Notes: generated by a model from the letters alone, not told the origin. Positions 18,301 to 25,980 are shown, counted from the stretch's first letter. The stretch: DNA of 64,000 nt from Plectonema radiosum NIES-515 (GCF_025753815.1 NZ_JAOWRF010000276.1:1-64000); one strand, 5' to 3'. Made by a program: numbers and translations.

Positions 18301-19139
18301 TCTGATTGGATGTTTGCTAAAATCATCGCATCCAATTCTAGCCGGGGTAGCATATCGGCTTCTACTGCACGAGGGTAATTGACCAGTATTTGCGTACCAA
18401 GGCTATGTTTGCCATACTCAGCCAGGGTTTTGATTCCTAAGCCGACTGTTAAGTTATATTCCCCCGGTGTAATAGCATCTTCCCCTTTCCTACCTTTGAA
18501 GGAAGATGTTGCTAACACCATGTCGTAACCAGTTTTGCCGTTATCTCTAATTAACGCTTCTCCTACTTGCTCAAGTCTAAAGGGAGCTAATGTTCCTTTA
18601 GCAATCCGGGCTACAGGGTTTTTCTCTTGTTCCTTGATGCCTAGTCGAAACTGGAATGGAGTATTGCTGTTGCCTGTAAGTTCTTCTGCCAAGTCCAGAC
18701 TAATTTTGCCGTAACAGTCACCTACTAGGTTTTTTGCTACATCCAGTGGCAGAAAGCCTCCGTTTTCCCCGGTTGCATCGTCTATCACTATCAGGCGTAG
18801 GTTTTTAAGTTCCTTGAAGTCTCGACAAGGAGTAAACAGCAGTGAGCCGTAAGCTGCTCCATCTGAAGCATTGGGGTAAATGCGATCGCCCTTGGCGGGG
18901 CGAAGCCCATCGCGCACTTTATCGTCACTGGCAAAATACATTCGTTCCCCAGCGGCGAACTGTAGCGTCTTGCCCTCATGTTCCTCCAAGTCTTGGGCTG
19001 TTGTAGAACCTGGGTAAACTGTGCCGATGGCAAATTCGACATCGGGATACAAGTATTCTGCCAAGGAATTTTCTATCTTCTCTTCTACCCCAGTATCAAG
19101 CTTTAGCTTTGTATCAAAGTGTTTGAGGGTTAGAGTCAT
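15372..19139 (-). CDS. Putative single-chain two-barrel RNA polymerase (RdRP/YonO-like), plasmid-encoded
   Basis: The protein has 1,255 residues. The strongest sign is NLQADFDGDRLAF, with DxDGD at 458-462, the metal-binding triad of RNA polymerase beta' and of QDE-1/YonO-type enzymes. It is preceded by TRSPLVNSNGVIVL and TVHINPK, as expected for the second double-psi barrel. Two lysines upstream, K181 (AKGTLAPF) and K215 (SSFKGR), fit the first barrel. About 155 residues after the triad, AVDGPKS (614-620) resembles the AVDFPK motif of cellular RdRPs. The region after about 680 holds beta-rich domains and a Pro/Thr-rich linker that I cannot assign. The gene ends at a TAA at 15372-15374; its start is an ATG. 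An exact 35-base dispersed repeat (18881-18915) lies in frame inside it. A small divergent gene starts 141 bases upstream. No accessory RNAP subunit is nearby. The polymerase call is inference from motifs. Confidence 0.65.
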   Translation of the reverse strand: MTLTLKHFDTKLKLDTGVEEKIENSLAEYLYPDVEFAIGTVYPGSTTAQDLEEHEGKTLQFAAGERMYFASDDKVRDGLRPAKGDRIYPNASDGAAYGSLLFTPCRDFKELKNLRLIVIDDATGENGGFLPLDVAKNLVGDCYGKISLDLAEELTGNSNTPFQFRLGIKEQEKNPVARIAKGTLAPFRLEQVGEALIRDNGKTGYDMVLATSSFKGRKGEDAITPGEYNLTVGLGIKTLAEYGKHSLGTQILVNYPRAVEADMLPRLELDAMILANIQSDPRKIAQHYVETYERRKAFVNAEGKSKILDFEGDLAEEVESVFSNLGESGELNPEQQQQQDQLVYRLIKADLEGHFQILEHPKITAELQEFVRASWVDIATGRAIKFNSGLAQPSLKLAENEICVPYIPEGEEIIVTRSPLVNSNGVIVLTNRHLPEVMKLSGTVHINPKTAADNLQADFDGDRLAFAHKRDFPTLAAEVKEYNLPANRYPDVVKKPKVPYQGTFAEIAVSAMENKIGLIANEIQKNVALQWETQLMPKEQEYGYLRRISTHLSNVEAKHKNGEIKIPEKILKQIAPIAKVSTSLSTQQVEQGLSEVRNLLRSLVGELSNELQVAVDGPKSALRPDESILKYCQEICNYNSVVWLTDKKNPEAFLNRGMKSTNHSPIDLMVKQTNQHFEENQLIARQLEQFRALYPGVEFTQEHKDQATTIKNTYNGLIKEAIRLEEKRKLEPGPSLVITSPTSGRQIEVTNLIKFDTSKNQQLWKATELDIKLTDHKATKDMPQTLAANIIVKDPKTVEKTSQSIGTVSVASVREHNLKAGMTIKQGKVSFQPGVSKSMVEAAFSKASEYLETVRNSTSESEKLPLAAALHNITHTEESHLYQGRKKASVAFAAFPDQIIGQLKELQFTNLSVVGTHQPSSEHNGRNWHGEKVPIKIELDVDPRDPNISQRWVVAEGKKLAMFNSESPQLPTGTEAVATITSPPSASVIITSSKGNQLKVGQIKKYAKSDRLFQGELYTISIELKSNSDHRKPPTPLALVNGKALGVIDKDSFAVLSEKVQAANQSVESLKFNATIQSAPATTAHLIIDPATVRYPEEWRNKDATATPKSEIIKAELEKEAQGVNTNTHTTQKSEIIKTEPLIDITPTSNEPTEPNPTPTIIREKWEQNLINASLKAIRALPHNQNAIIQTANVGSKHTAIYSTSNNTLQIINDQQQVVYQATRDQKATINHLTEKQKSYWQSTTSKNQQSQSER
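18881..18915. repeat. 35-base dispersed repeat, copy in the polymerase-like gene
   Basis: This 35-base string begins TGCGATCGCCCTTGG and ends AAGCCCATCGCGC. It is identical to the copy at 31457-31491. In the polymerase-like gene it is read in frame as the peptide DGLRPAKGD, so it has been tolerated in coding sequence. It contains a HIP1 octamer at one end. Confidence 0.75.
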
Positions 19140-19280
19140 CGTTTATCTAAAAGTGTGAACATATTTATATCCAGATTGGATTACATAATTTGCTATTGAT
19201 ATCTGCCTTTGTAGGTAAATTAAAAAAATTGTTTTATTCTTGACATAAGTTAGAATAAGATTGCCGAGTGTTGCAAACCC

Positions 19281-19484
19281 ATGAGTAACCAAAAACTACC
19301 ACTATTGACTAGCGAGCAGTCTATGCGCGGTTTGATGCCTGAAGAACTCATGAGTGAGGGGTATATGGAGGCTGATGACTTTCCAGTATATGAAACCCAG
19401 AAGGAACGGCTTCAAAGAATTGAAGAACAACAACGTTTTGCCAAAAAACAGCTTGCAGAAATTAAGGAATGGCAGGAGATTTAA
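19281..19484 (+). CDS. Small hypothetical protein, acidic with C-terminal helix
   Basis: The protein has 67 residues of unknown family. It is rich in Glu and Met at the start (SMRGLMPEELMSEGYMEADD) and ends in a charged helix (QKERLQRIEEQQRFAKKQLAEI). It is transcribed away from the polymerase-like gene and followed closely by a strong stem-loop, which supports a real short transcript. A TAGAAT-like -10 box lies about 25 bases before the ATG. The position beside the polymerase gene makes a linked role conceivable, but nothing in the sequence shows it. Confidence 0.6.
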   Translation: MSNQKLPLLTSEQSMRGLMPEELMSEGYMEADDFPVYETQKERLQRIEEQQRFAKKQLAEIKEWQEI

Positions 19485-19510
19485 GTGCTAGAAGGCTGTA
19501 TTTAAAAAAC

Positions 19511-19542
19511 TTAACCAGTCCTTACAAGTAAGGGCTGGTTAA
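19511..19542. terminator. Bidirectional stem-loop terminator
   Basis: TTAACCAGTCCTTAC, a 2-base loop, then GTAAGGGCTGGTTAA form a 15-pair stem with one G-T pair. It separates the rightward small gene (ends 19484) from the leftward gene that ends at 19553. Confidence 0.7.
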
Positions 19543-19552
19543 ACTATTAGTG

Positions 19553-19783
19553 TTACCTATATTTCTCGTATCCTTTGGCATAGCCCAAAAGGTAGAAAGG
19601 ATTTTGACATTGTTGGGGAATGCCAAAGTCCCCATGACGTTTTCCCCGGTCATAGCAGCACCAATCGCTGCTTTGCCAGAGGTTTTGGTCTTTTAGCCTT
19701 TCTTCAAGAGGGGGAATTTCACGTTCAACTGGTTCTCGGTCTTGCACAACGTAATGGAATTCTTCAAAATATTCGGGATACAT
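19553..19783 (-). CDS. Small hypothetical protein (GYAKGYE motif)
   Basis: The protein has 76 residues, is rich in aromatic and charged residues (EYFEEFHYVV, SSDWCCYDRG) and ends with FYLLGYAKGYEKYR. Short proteins ending in a GYxxGYE-like motif occur in cyanobacterial plasmids, but I know of no function. It ends next to a stem-loop terminator and reads with the following leftward genes. It is probably real because of its composition and the terminator. Confidence 0.6.
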   Translation of the reverse strand: MYPEYFEEFHYVVQDREPVEREIPPLEERLKDQNLWQSSDWCCYDRGKRHGDFGIPQQCQNPFYLLGYAKGYEKYR

Positions 19784-19895
19784 GGAGTCATAAATGAAAC
19801 TTCATCACCGTGCAAGCGTGAGCTTGAGAAAAAGAGAAAAACCCACTGGATTAAACACCAGTGAGCTATGTGGGATAATAAGAACAGGAATTGTG

Positions 19896-20711
19896 TTAGT
19901 AAGGAATTGAATCTACGTCAACTGTATGAGGTGGCAATTCAGATTTAGATACAGTTGGTTCTTCAGCTGCTTTGAGGATGTTAATGTTGTGTGTGAATGC
20001 AGTGCTTGATGCAGCTAGACTCCATAGTTCTTCACTTTTATCCATGCAAATGAACTTGCCAATGCTTAAAACTGTTGGTTCTGGCATTGCCACTGATTCA
20101 GGGATAGCTACCCAGCTTTTCTTAGGAGCATCAGGTGGCTCCAGGGATGGTTTAAATGTGGGATTAAAGACACATAAGCAATGAAACTGTGTATTTAAGC
20201 TGCGGTAGCCTTTCTTCGTCGCTTTGCTGTATGCCACTTCCATCTTCGTTTTGAATTGCTGGTACGCTTTGCCAAACCGTGCGGCAGCAACGCCATAAAT
20301 GGTTAATACCAGTGGTACTTGGTGCAAGTTTTCGTTATTTTTACCCAGTACGTAAATCAGATAAAAACTGCGGAGGGCTGCTGTTTCACCAAGCTCTTTG
20401 TAAAGCTTGAAGCCTGAAGGAGTTTCATAATTACCAACGATCTCCTTTGTTTCCCTTAATTCTATAAACCGAGGAGAAATAGCGAGAACGTGCATCTTGG
20501 GTGATTTACTATGCCACCCCATTTCAACCGTGCCGCTGCTAAAGGTGTGTTCGTAGGTAGCTGGTTCCCCTTCCCAGCCAATTAAGTCTAGATTATCTTT
20601 TTTAATGAAAAGACCTACTACTTTTGGGTCTTTATCATTAAGAATTTGACAGGAAGGAAAACTCGATAGCGTTCCTGTAAATTGCTCTAGTGTAAACTGG
20701 TCAAGTTCCAT
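19896..20711 (-). CDS. Cyanobacterial protein of unknown function (DUF5895-like)
   Basis: The protein has 271 residues and no membrane segments or signal peptide. It contains FPSCQILNDKDPKVVGLFIK near the N-terminus, a middle part with LRSFYLIYVLGKN and a Cys-containing strand (FHCLCVFNPTF), and an acidic tail. I recall this as DUF5895, a family common on cyanobacterial plasmids, without confirmation. The single-strand DNA genes nearby suggest a nucleic-acid role, but there is no catalytic motif that I can point to. Confidence 0.65.
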   Translation of the reverse strand: MELDQFTLEQFTGTLSSFPSCQILNDKDPKVVGLFIKKDNLDLIGWEGEPATYEHTFSSGTVEMGWHSKSPKMHVLAISPRFIELRETKEIVGNYETPSGFKLYKELGETAALRSFYLIYVLGKNNENLHQVPLVLTIYGVAAARFGKAYQQFKTKMEVAYSKATKKGYRSLNTQFHCLCVFNPTFKPSLEPPDAPKKSWVAIPESVAMPEPTVLSIGKFICMDKSEELWSLAASSTAFTHNINILKAAEEPTVSKSELPPHTVDVDSIPY

Positions 20712-21046
20712 CTTCGACTCAAAAAAACTACACCTAGAATTGCCCGTCAGGGCAATACTCGTATTTTGTAGTTGTGAGGGTGCGCTCTTGTTTTTTCTAC
20801 TAAATGTATTTGCAACTGTTCTAGTTATTCTGCATGGGATTCAGGTAAAACACCGTATTTTTGCCCCCACTATATGACTATTAGCGTTGGAAGGAAAACG
20901 GCCAAGTCAAGTGTAGATAGCTGTAACCATCATTTTTATGGACGAAGAGTGTTTTTTGATTCGGGAACGATGGCGTTTGGGAAATCCGTGGAACCATAAC
21001 GCACTCAGGCTATAGCTTAGGCGCATTATGATTCCAATGGTGATTG
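20712..21046. other. Intergenic region with a short hairpin (20739-20756)
   Basis: I find no gene in these 335 bases. ATTGCCC-gtca-GGGCAAT is a perfect 7-pair hairpin just upstream of the gene that ends at 19896. Similar GCCC-GTCA-GGGC hairpins occur near 1981 and 30187, so this may be a small dispersed element rather than a terminator. Confidence 0.45.
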
Positions 21047-21355
21047 CTAGAAAGACTCACCCGCAGATACAATTGCTTTACAGTTACCGTTAACATTACT
21101 GTTAAGCGACAGATCAAGCTGAGAGATTTGATGCTGCAAGTCTTGCAATTTCAATTGCTGGGACTGTATTTCTAGCTTTCGTAGCTCTGATATCAGGGTT
21201 TCCAGCACTGGCAGATTATCTGGGTTGAATTGGATGGCGATTGATTCGCTAGAACCATTTAGATATAGAGTTGCTGTTCCCAAGTTTTCATTGGTGAAAC
21301 AACTCAGATAGCTGCTAGGTGTGATTGTGATAGTTGTGCTTTTGCTGATGTTCAT
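21047..21355 (-). CDS. Hypothetical protein, coiled-coil C-terminus
   Basis: The protein has 102 residues. The first half is beta-like (STTITITPSSYL, TATLYLNGSSESIAIQF), and the second half is a helix with heptad character (LETLISELRKLEIQSQQLKLQDLQHQI). It starts 4 bases before the stop of the Gp157-like gene, so the two are translationally coupled. The family is unknown to me. Confidence 0.6.
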   Translation of the reverse strand: MNISKSTTITITPSSYLSCFTNENLGTATLYLNGSSESIAIQFNPDNLPVLETLISELRKLEIQSQQLKLQDLQHQISQLDLSLNSNVNGNCKAIVSAGESF

Positions 21356-21924
21356 TTTTTACTCCGTGGTGACTTAGACTGTTTCATGTGTCGAAAGCGG
21401 ACGTGCTTTGCGGTAACAATTTCGGCGATCGCACTCACGTCCTCGCCGCGTTTGTGTGCTGCTAGAATGTCCTTAGACTTGGCACTAACTTTGACTTCCT
21501 GATATTGTGTTGGCAGTTCATTCGGTTCAACCAACAGCACAACCGAAGGCGGATTGTTTTGAAAGTCGATACGGCGTTCAACTCCAGCTACCTGCTCACT
21601 TAGCACTCCCGAAGTGTGCAACTTCAGGAGATACCCCTTTATTTGGGCTATCTGGTTGCGACGGCGTTGGATAACTGTAGAGTGCAGTTCTACAATCTTT
21701 TCTAGCCGTGCTTCCCAGCTTTCCAGGTCTAGCTTTAACTGGTCAGCGACGTAGGCGATCGCGTCTACTTTTGCCTCTGTTGCTTGCTGCACGTTAAGTT
21801 GGTCATGCAGCAACTGTTGTAACTCTAATTCGCCCTCACAATTGTCAATCTCCGACCACAATTGGGCGCTGGTGATTGATAGCACTGCAAGGCTGGCATG
21901 GTTGATGTCAATGGTTGTTGTCAT
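21352..21924 (-). CDS. Gp157-like (siphovirus resistance family) coiled-coil protein
   Basis: The protein has 190 residues from the ATG at 21924, which has AAGGA 6 bases upstream; a start 27 bases earlier is also open. The pattern is that of the Siphovirus Gp157 family: a leading ELELQQLL helix, KVDAIAYVADQLKLDLESWEARL, a long helix with a basic QRRRNQIAQIKGYLLKLH, then RIDFQNNPPSVVLL and NELPTQY. Gp157 proteins are phage-derived, often lie near SSB and recombination genes, and are named after phage resistance. The last third (AAHKRGEDV, ending basic) may contact nucleic acid. It overlaps the next gene by 4 bases. Confidence 0.7.
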   Translation of the reverse strand: MTTTIDINHASLAVLSITSAQLWSEIDNCEGELELQQLLHDQLNVQQATEAKVDAIAYVADQLKLDLESWEARLEKIVELHSTVIQRRRNQIAQIKGYLLKLHTSGVLSEQVAGVERRIDFQNNPPSVVLLVEPNELPTQYQEVKVSAKSKDILAAHKRGEDVSAIAEIVTAKHVRFRHMKQSKSPRSKK

Positions 21925-21992
21925 TGGTATCCTTAATAGGTAGGGTTCCATAGCAATTGGGGCGTTTTGGTTGCAACAGTTTTGTTGATGGT

Positions 21993-22187
21993 TTAGCAGC
22001 GGTCAGAATACAGGTAAGCATCGTGGTAATACTGACGTTCTTGCTCCCAAGCAGCCTCAGCCTCGGCTAAGGCAATAGCTTCAGCGGATTTAGGCTGCTG
22101 GATGGCAGCAAGCCATTGTTGTTCGAGTTGGTCGAACCAGCTTGATAGTTCAGCTTGTTGAAGCGGGGTTAATGTGGTATTGCTCAC
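21993..22187 (-). CDS. Small hypothetical protein
   Basis: The protein has 64 residues starting at a GTG, with an AGGAA ribosome-binding site a few bases upstream. It is helical, rich in Gln, Ala and Glu (LEQQWLAAIQQPKSAEAIALAEAEAAWEQ) and ends YHDAYLYSDRC. It lies in the leftward run with the Gp157-like gene and the methyltransferase. No family was recognised. Confidence 0.5.
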   Translation of the reverse strand: MSNTTLTPLQQAELSSWFDQLEQQWLAAIQQPKSAEAIALAEAEAAWEQERQYYHDAYLYSDRC

Positions 22188-22288
22188 GATGGAATTTCCT
22201 CAAACATCACCCCCAGTAGCGCGTGAGCGGTTTTCAGGTTGATGTTGTGTTTGGAGTGTTACCATTACTCTTGTTTGCAATGGTTTCC

Positions 22289-23406
22289 TCATTCGTGAAA
22301 GGGTTTATTAATCACAAGCATTCTGGTGTTTACGTTTGTCCGCCGATCTGACTGGAGGAAAGAACCTGCACCTTTTGTCGAACTCCGTTGCTCCCAAACA
22401 ACGCAACCAAGAGCGGAAGTGCTGATATTTTTGCTTTGATCCGAAGGTGTAGGAGTTGCTAACAATGCTCACTAGTCGTCCTGAGGGGACTAACCATTTA
22501 AACGCTTGCTGGATGTGATAAATATCGTTGCCAACACTGAACGGCGGGTTCATAATAACGCGCTGATATATTGGTTTTGGAGTGGCTTCCATGAAGTCCT
22601 CACCAATTAAGTTAAATCCTTGGCGAGTGAGGATTTCTCGCACTTTTGGCGACACCTCGAAGCAATGGGGTTCAATGCCAGCTGCCCTGACTGACAAGCA
22701 AATCGACCCGGAACCGGCGCTTGGTTCTAGCACGCGCATTCCCGGTTCGAGGCAAGCTTGTTGCATCATTCGCTCCAACAGATGCTGCGGTGTGGGAAAA
22801 TAATCGGGTATTTTCTGCCACACAGCTTCTCGCTTAAGTTGGCTGATTTCTAATGCTTCAGTTTCCTCGGTAGTCTTGGGACGTTCCGCACCTAACTCCT
22901 TGAGGGCAGCGATCGCACATTTACACTGTTGGGGAGTGCGGATGCCAGCACTTTTAAGCTTTTTTACCCACTCCTTATACCAACCGTCGGAGGCGAATAC
23001 GTCTTCTATATCCTTGTCGCTCCAACTGTCCTTGCTCATGGATGCTAGGACTTCCAGTTGGGTTTTGGCGGTGATTCCTTCTTTTGATGCGGGGCAGGTT
23101 CCCAAGTTCTGCACTGTTGGCAAGCGCATAAAGCAGGAATTGAATTTGCTCCAGTCTCAAGCCTTCTTGATAGAGCGAGTCGGCAATTCGGGCGCGGCGG
23201 CGAGTGGGGTTAAGTTGAGCGATGGGTGAATTTTTCTTTGCTGCGATAGCGAAGCGCTGCTGCGAAGCGCAGATCGCCTTGGTCATGCTGTCAGCCAATT
23301 CGCGTAGTTTCTCGGCTTTGCGGGGATTGGGGAAAAGCAGCGGCTTTATTTCCTGAGAGCTGTTTTCTACCTGGGAAAGCAAGTCCCAAAGTTCTAGTTG
23401 TTGCAT
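22289..23406 (-). pseudogene. N6-adenine DNA methyltransferase-like gene with two frameshifts
   Basis: Three reading frames join into one protein. The N-terminal frame (23406 down to about 23085) gives a cyanobacterial plasmid methyltransferase leader (QLELWDLL, NPRKAEKLRELAD). After an extra base in the A4 run at 23082-23085, the next frame carries the catalytic domain: the SAM-binding loop VLEPSAGSG and the catalytic MNPPF. A second extra base in the A4 run at 22373-22376 precedes the normal ending (GAGSFLQSDRRTNVNTRMLVI), with a stop at 22289-22291. Both shifts are +1 in CAAAAG, so insertion errors are possible. A 35-base dispersed repeat (23243-23277) is inserted in frame near the N-terminus. 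If the shifts are real the enzyme is likely lost or altered. Confidence 0.8.
23243..23277. repeat. 35-base dispersed repeat, in-frame copy in the methyltransferase
   Basis: The repeat reads GCGATAGCGAAGCGC at its start and GCGCAGATCGC at its end. It is identical, in inverted orientation, to 32300-32334 in the rep gene. It can be read as a HIP1 octamer (GCGATCGC) split by a 27-base insert. In this gene it adds nine codons without a stop. Confidence 0.8.
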
Positions 23407-23519
23407 AAATGGAAGATAGGAAAAACCTCTCCCTCTCCCAGCCGTGAGGCTGCAATCTTTATATTAAAATTTATTGCTGGTCTGTTAAAAAACGCTATTT
23501 TATGATGATTACGCACTTA

Positions 23520-23669
23520 TTAATCGTGTCGGCGTGGCTGCGACGGGGTACACACTTCGGTGGTGGATGTAAAAGCAATTTCTAGCGCCCAGTTGTTATG
23601 GGGTTGGACTACAAAGTGCAGATGCGATCGCAGTGACCAATAATAGGACTTATATGCGATAAATTTCAC
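23520..23669 (-). CDS. Possible 49-residue small protein
   Basis: A GTG-initiated frame with AAGGA directly before the start has a protein-like composition (KSYYWSLRSHLHFVVQPHNNWALEIAF). It lies in an otherwise empty 363-base gap, between the methyltransferase and the DUF4326 gene and in the same direction. No family was recognised. The spacing of the ribosome-binding site is tight, so this could be chance. Confidence 0.3.
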   Translation of the reverse strand: MKFIAYKSYYWSLRSHLHFVVQPHNNWALEIAFTSTTEVCTPSQPRRHD

Positions 23670-23769
23670 TCCTTATGAAGCGTGAGCATGGAATAGTTAA
23701 ACTTTAAGAATCATATAAAAAATAAAGCTCCTGGTTGGGAGCGCGTGATAAGACGTAAATTACTTGCTG

Positions 23770-24159
23770 CTAATTGTTATTTATCATCCACTCGATGCAA
23801 GCTTTAATTGTGTCTGCGTGACATCGGACATTTTTATTTGGTTGCTTACACCAGCACAACAGTCGCACATTACTACCTGCTCTTACGAGATTGGCAATTT
23901 TGTTTAATTCTTCCCACACCTGAGCACTTGTGAGTCGGCACTCCTGTTTAGCAACTGGTAGTTTCCATTCACTGGGGTCAACCACTGCATTACTGCCAGT
24001 ACTGGCTAACTTAATATTCTGCCATAGCCATTGTCTGAAAGCATCACATACCGCATCGCGTAAGCTTTCATCTCCTTGCATATCAAACGGATTGCCGAGG
24101 CGTGATGTACGATCACACATTCTATCAACAAAGCCTAACTTAGGCGACAAGTTTCTCAT
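23770..24159 (-). CDS. DUF4326-like protein
   Basis: The protein has 129 residues from the ATG at 24159; an in-frame GTG at 24207 would add 16. The DUF4326 pattern is visible: CDRTSRLGNPF near the start, then CDAFRQWLW, and at the end LLCWCKQPNKNVRCHAD with clustered Cys and His. This family occurs in phages and plasmids and may bind nucleotides or metal, but has no established function. It is a single gene between small leftward genes. Confidence 0.72.
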   Translation of the reverse strand: MRNLSPKLGFVDRMCDRTSRLGNPFDMQGDESLRDAVCDAFRQWLWQNIKLASTGSNAVVDPSEWKLPVAKQECRLTSAQVWEELNKIANLVRAGSNVRLLCWCKQPNKNVRCHADTIKACIEWMINNN

Positions 24160-24394
24160 GCTACCTACTGTAATATGACCTGGGACAGCGCTCCCGGGAA
24201 TCAGCACTGCCTGAGTAGATATTAATGGGTGGTTTCATAACGCAAAATTGCAAATATTTCACCACCTTTATAAGCGTGAGCTACTGAAATTTTTATCAAG
24301 CTGAATTTGTTTTTATTGTTAGTATTCAGTTGAATTTATGGGAAAAAAATTATAAATAATGTTGATTAAAACGCGACCTTACCTAGGAAAGAAA

Positions 24395-24428
24395 TTGTCT
24401 AGCTACTGTATATACAGTAACTAGACAA
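24395..24428. terminator. 34-base near-perfect palindrome after the 24434 gene
   Basis: TTGTCTAG and CTAGACAA flank TACTGTATATACAGTA, symmetric except for one base pair. In the leftward direction it follows the stop of the gene at 24434 by 5 bases and is followed by a T-rich ATTTCTTT, so a terminator is likely. The TACTGTATATACAGTA core also resembles an operator. Confidence 0.6.
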
Positions 24429-24433
24429 CTAGA

Positions 24434-24814
24434 TTAGAACTCGGCAGTGTTTGGAAGTTCTACAACGTTGTTCTGCTGCTCTTGACGAGCCTTGCGCCGC
24501 GCCCAAGAACGGTCGTTGATTTCCTGTAAATCTTGCAGCGACTTACCGAACTTACGCCCTGCATATTCCAGCAACTGCTCAAGGGAATAGCGCCGTTCTT
24601 CAATAGTGCCGAAAACTTCAGTAAACCGTTCTTTGAGTTCATCCCAAGAGAAGGAATCCCCTAAAGAGCGCTTCACCGACAACCCCTGCAACTCGCGCAA
24701 AGCGTAGTATACCGTGGCATACTGCTTTTCGCAGTAGTCAGATGTGTTATATTCACCGAGAGCGGAGGTATCGATGGACTGAATAGCGGTGGTGGTGGAT
24801 TTACGAGGTGCCAT
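24434..24814 (-). CDS. Hypothetical protein, mostly helical
   Basis: The protein has 126 residues. The first 30 are Ser/Thr-rich, then helices follow (YATVYYALRELQGLSV, YSLEQLLEYAGRKFGKSLQDLQEI), and the tail is basic then Gln/Asn-rich (WARRKARQEQQNN). No family was recognised. It sits directly downstream of the Prim-Pol gene in the same direction and ends at a strong palindrome, so it is probably the last gene of that unit. Confidence 0.55.
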   Translation of the reverse strand: MAPRKSTTTAIQSIDTSALGEYNTSDYCEKQYATVYYALRELQGLSVKRSLGDSFSWDELKERFTEVFGTIEERRYSLEQLLEYAGRKFGKSLQDLQEINDRSWARRKARQEQQNNVVELPNTAEF

Positions 24815-24907
24815 AGTAGTAGAACCAAATTAATTTCACTTTTTCATGAGCGTCAGCGATTCTTTAGAAGAACTTAAAGGCATAACTGAGTGTTGTGGGT
24901 GAGAAAT

Positions 24908-25780
24908 TTAAGCTGTGTAACGCATAGGCGAATCAACTTCGGCTAGATAGTATAGTGTGCTGATACTAATCCTGGTGGGGTTGAAAGTTGACCACTTGTA
25001 AGCACACTCTCCCGGCTTATACTTGCTCGACTGTCGGCTCCAGTCTGACCACAAAGGCAGCAGTGTTGGTGAGTGGGAGTACAGCGCCATTCCTACGCGA
25101 ATCCAGTCGTGGTAGTCGTCGGCGCGGTGGGGATGAAGCCGCGACAGCAGCATAGCAATGTGACGGTACGTAGCTTGTCGTGCTGGTTGCGTGGTGTGAG
25201 GATGTCTGCACACTTTGACTGGCACACGGGATTTGGATTGCTTTTTGAGCATCAACTGTATCAGCCAATCTGGAGCAAAGGCGATCGCTCTTTCATTAGG
25301 ACTGCAATTCTTTAGCCAGCTGTAAGGCTTGTGGGTGATAGGGTGAATTGATGGCGGCAGGACGGACATCAATCCTTTAAACCGCAATTCCAGCCCCATG
25401 TCCAGCTTGCGAGAGTAGAGTGATTCTGCTATATCGGCTGACACCTTGAACAACCGTTGACAACGCCCCGGTCGCCCAGACGTGAAGGCGACTGTATCGG
25501 GCAGAGGATTTTCTTGTGCCAGTACGAGCAGCACTTCGGCTGCGGCTGCGCCATCTTGGTCGAGTGCCAGCAGATAGTTGCGCCCTGACTCGATTGCCGT
25601 GCCAGTCAGCAAGCCAAATCCGGTGCAGTGATGACCATTGGCAAGCCACTGGATTAACTGCGCCGGAGTATAAGGACGCTTATTCCAGCCCTTTCCTCCA
25701 AGGGGTTGTTTCCCTGAAACAGGAACTAACCCCCAGTCGGTCGGGAGTGAGCTTAATTCTTTATAAAGTTGTTGAATCAC
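24908..25780 (-). CDS. Bifunctional primase-polymerase (Prim-Pol) with PriCT domain
   Basis: The protein has 290 residues and starts with GTG at 25780, overlapping the TGA of a small upstream frame. The N-terminal half has Prim-Pol features: WGLVPVSGKQPLGGKGWN, GFGLLTG, an acidic LALDQDG, then TVAFTSGRPG and LELRFKG. The C-terminal quarter (about 210-280) matches the primase C-terminal domain (DDYHDWIRVGMALYSHSP, then WSDWSRQSSKY). Such proteins make primers on plasmid or phage DNA. The helicase domain often fused to Prim-Pol is missing, so another helicase must partner it. Confidence 0.82.
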   Translation of the reverse strand: MIQQLYKELSSLPTDWGLVPVSGKQPLGGKGWNKRPYTPAQLIQWLANGHHCTGFGLLTGTAIESGRNYLLALDQDGAAAAEVLLVLAQENPLPDTVAFTSGRPGRCQRLFKVSADIAESLYSRKLDMGLELRFKGLMSVLPPSIHPITHKPYSWLKNCSPNERAIAFAPDWLIQLMLKKQSKSRVPVKVCRHPHTTQPARQATYRHIAMLLSRLHPHRADDYHDWIRVGMALYSHSPTLLPLWSDWSRQSSKYKPGECAYKWSTFNPTRISISTLYYLAEVDSPMRYTA

Positions 25781-25968
25781 TCTTTTGAGTCATTGGTTGA
25801 AGGGGGCTGTTTTTCTAGCTTTTTGGCACATCGCCTCATGGTTGCTGTAACTATTAGCATGGATCTGTATATTTCTGTTCCATCTTCAGACGCTGTTTCA
25901 AGTGCTAGCTCTTCAAGTTATTCAGCCTCTTTCAATAATTTGAGAAAGCGTTTTACTATACGTTTCAT
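25777..25968 (-). pseudogene. Small gene with an in-frame stop, coupled to the Prim-Pol start
   Basis: From an ATG at 25968 the frame reads MKRIVKRFLKLLKEAE, a TAA, then LEELALETASEDGTEIYRS and on to a TGA that overlaps the Prim-Pol GTG. The stop overlap and basic-then-acidic helical composition suggest a real small protein of about 62 residues interrupted by one stop. It is too short to assign. The alternative is that it is non-coding. Confidence 0.35.
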
Positions 25969-25980
25969 GTAACACAAAAT

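Noticed and set aside
25769-25972. 67-codon + frame opposite the Prim-Pol start
   Set aside because: It is antisense to a better supported small leftward frame that is coupled to Prim-Pol.
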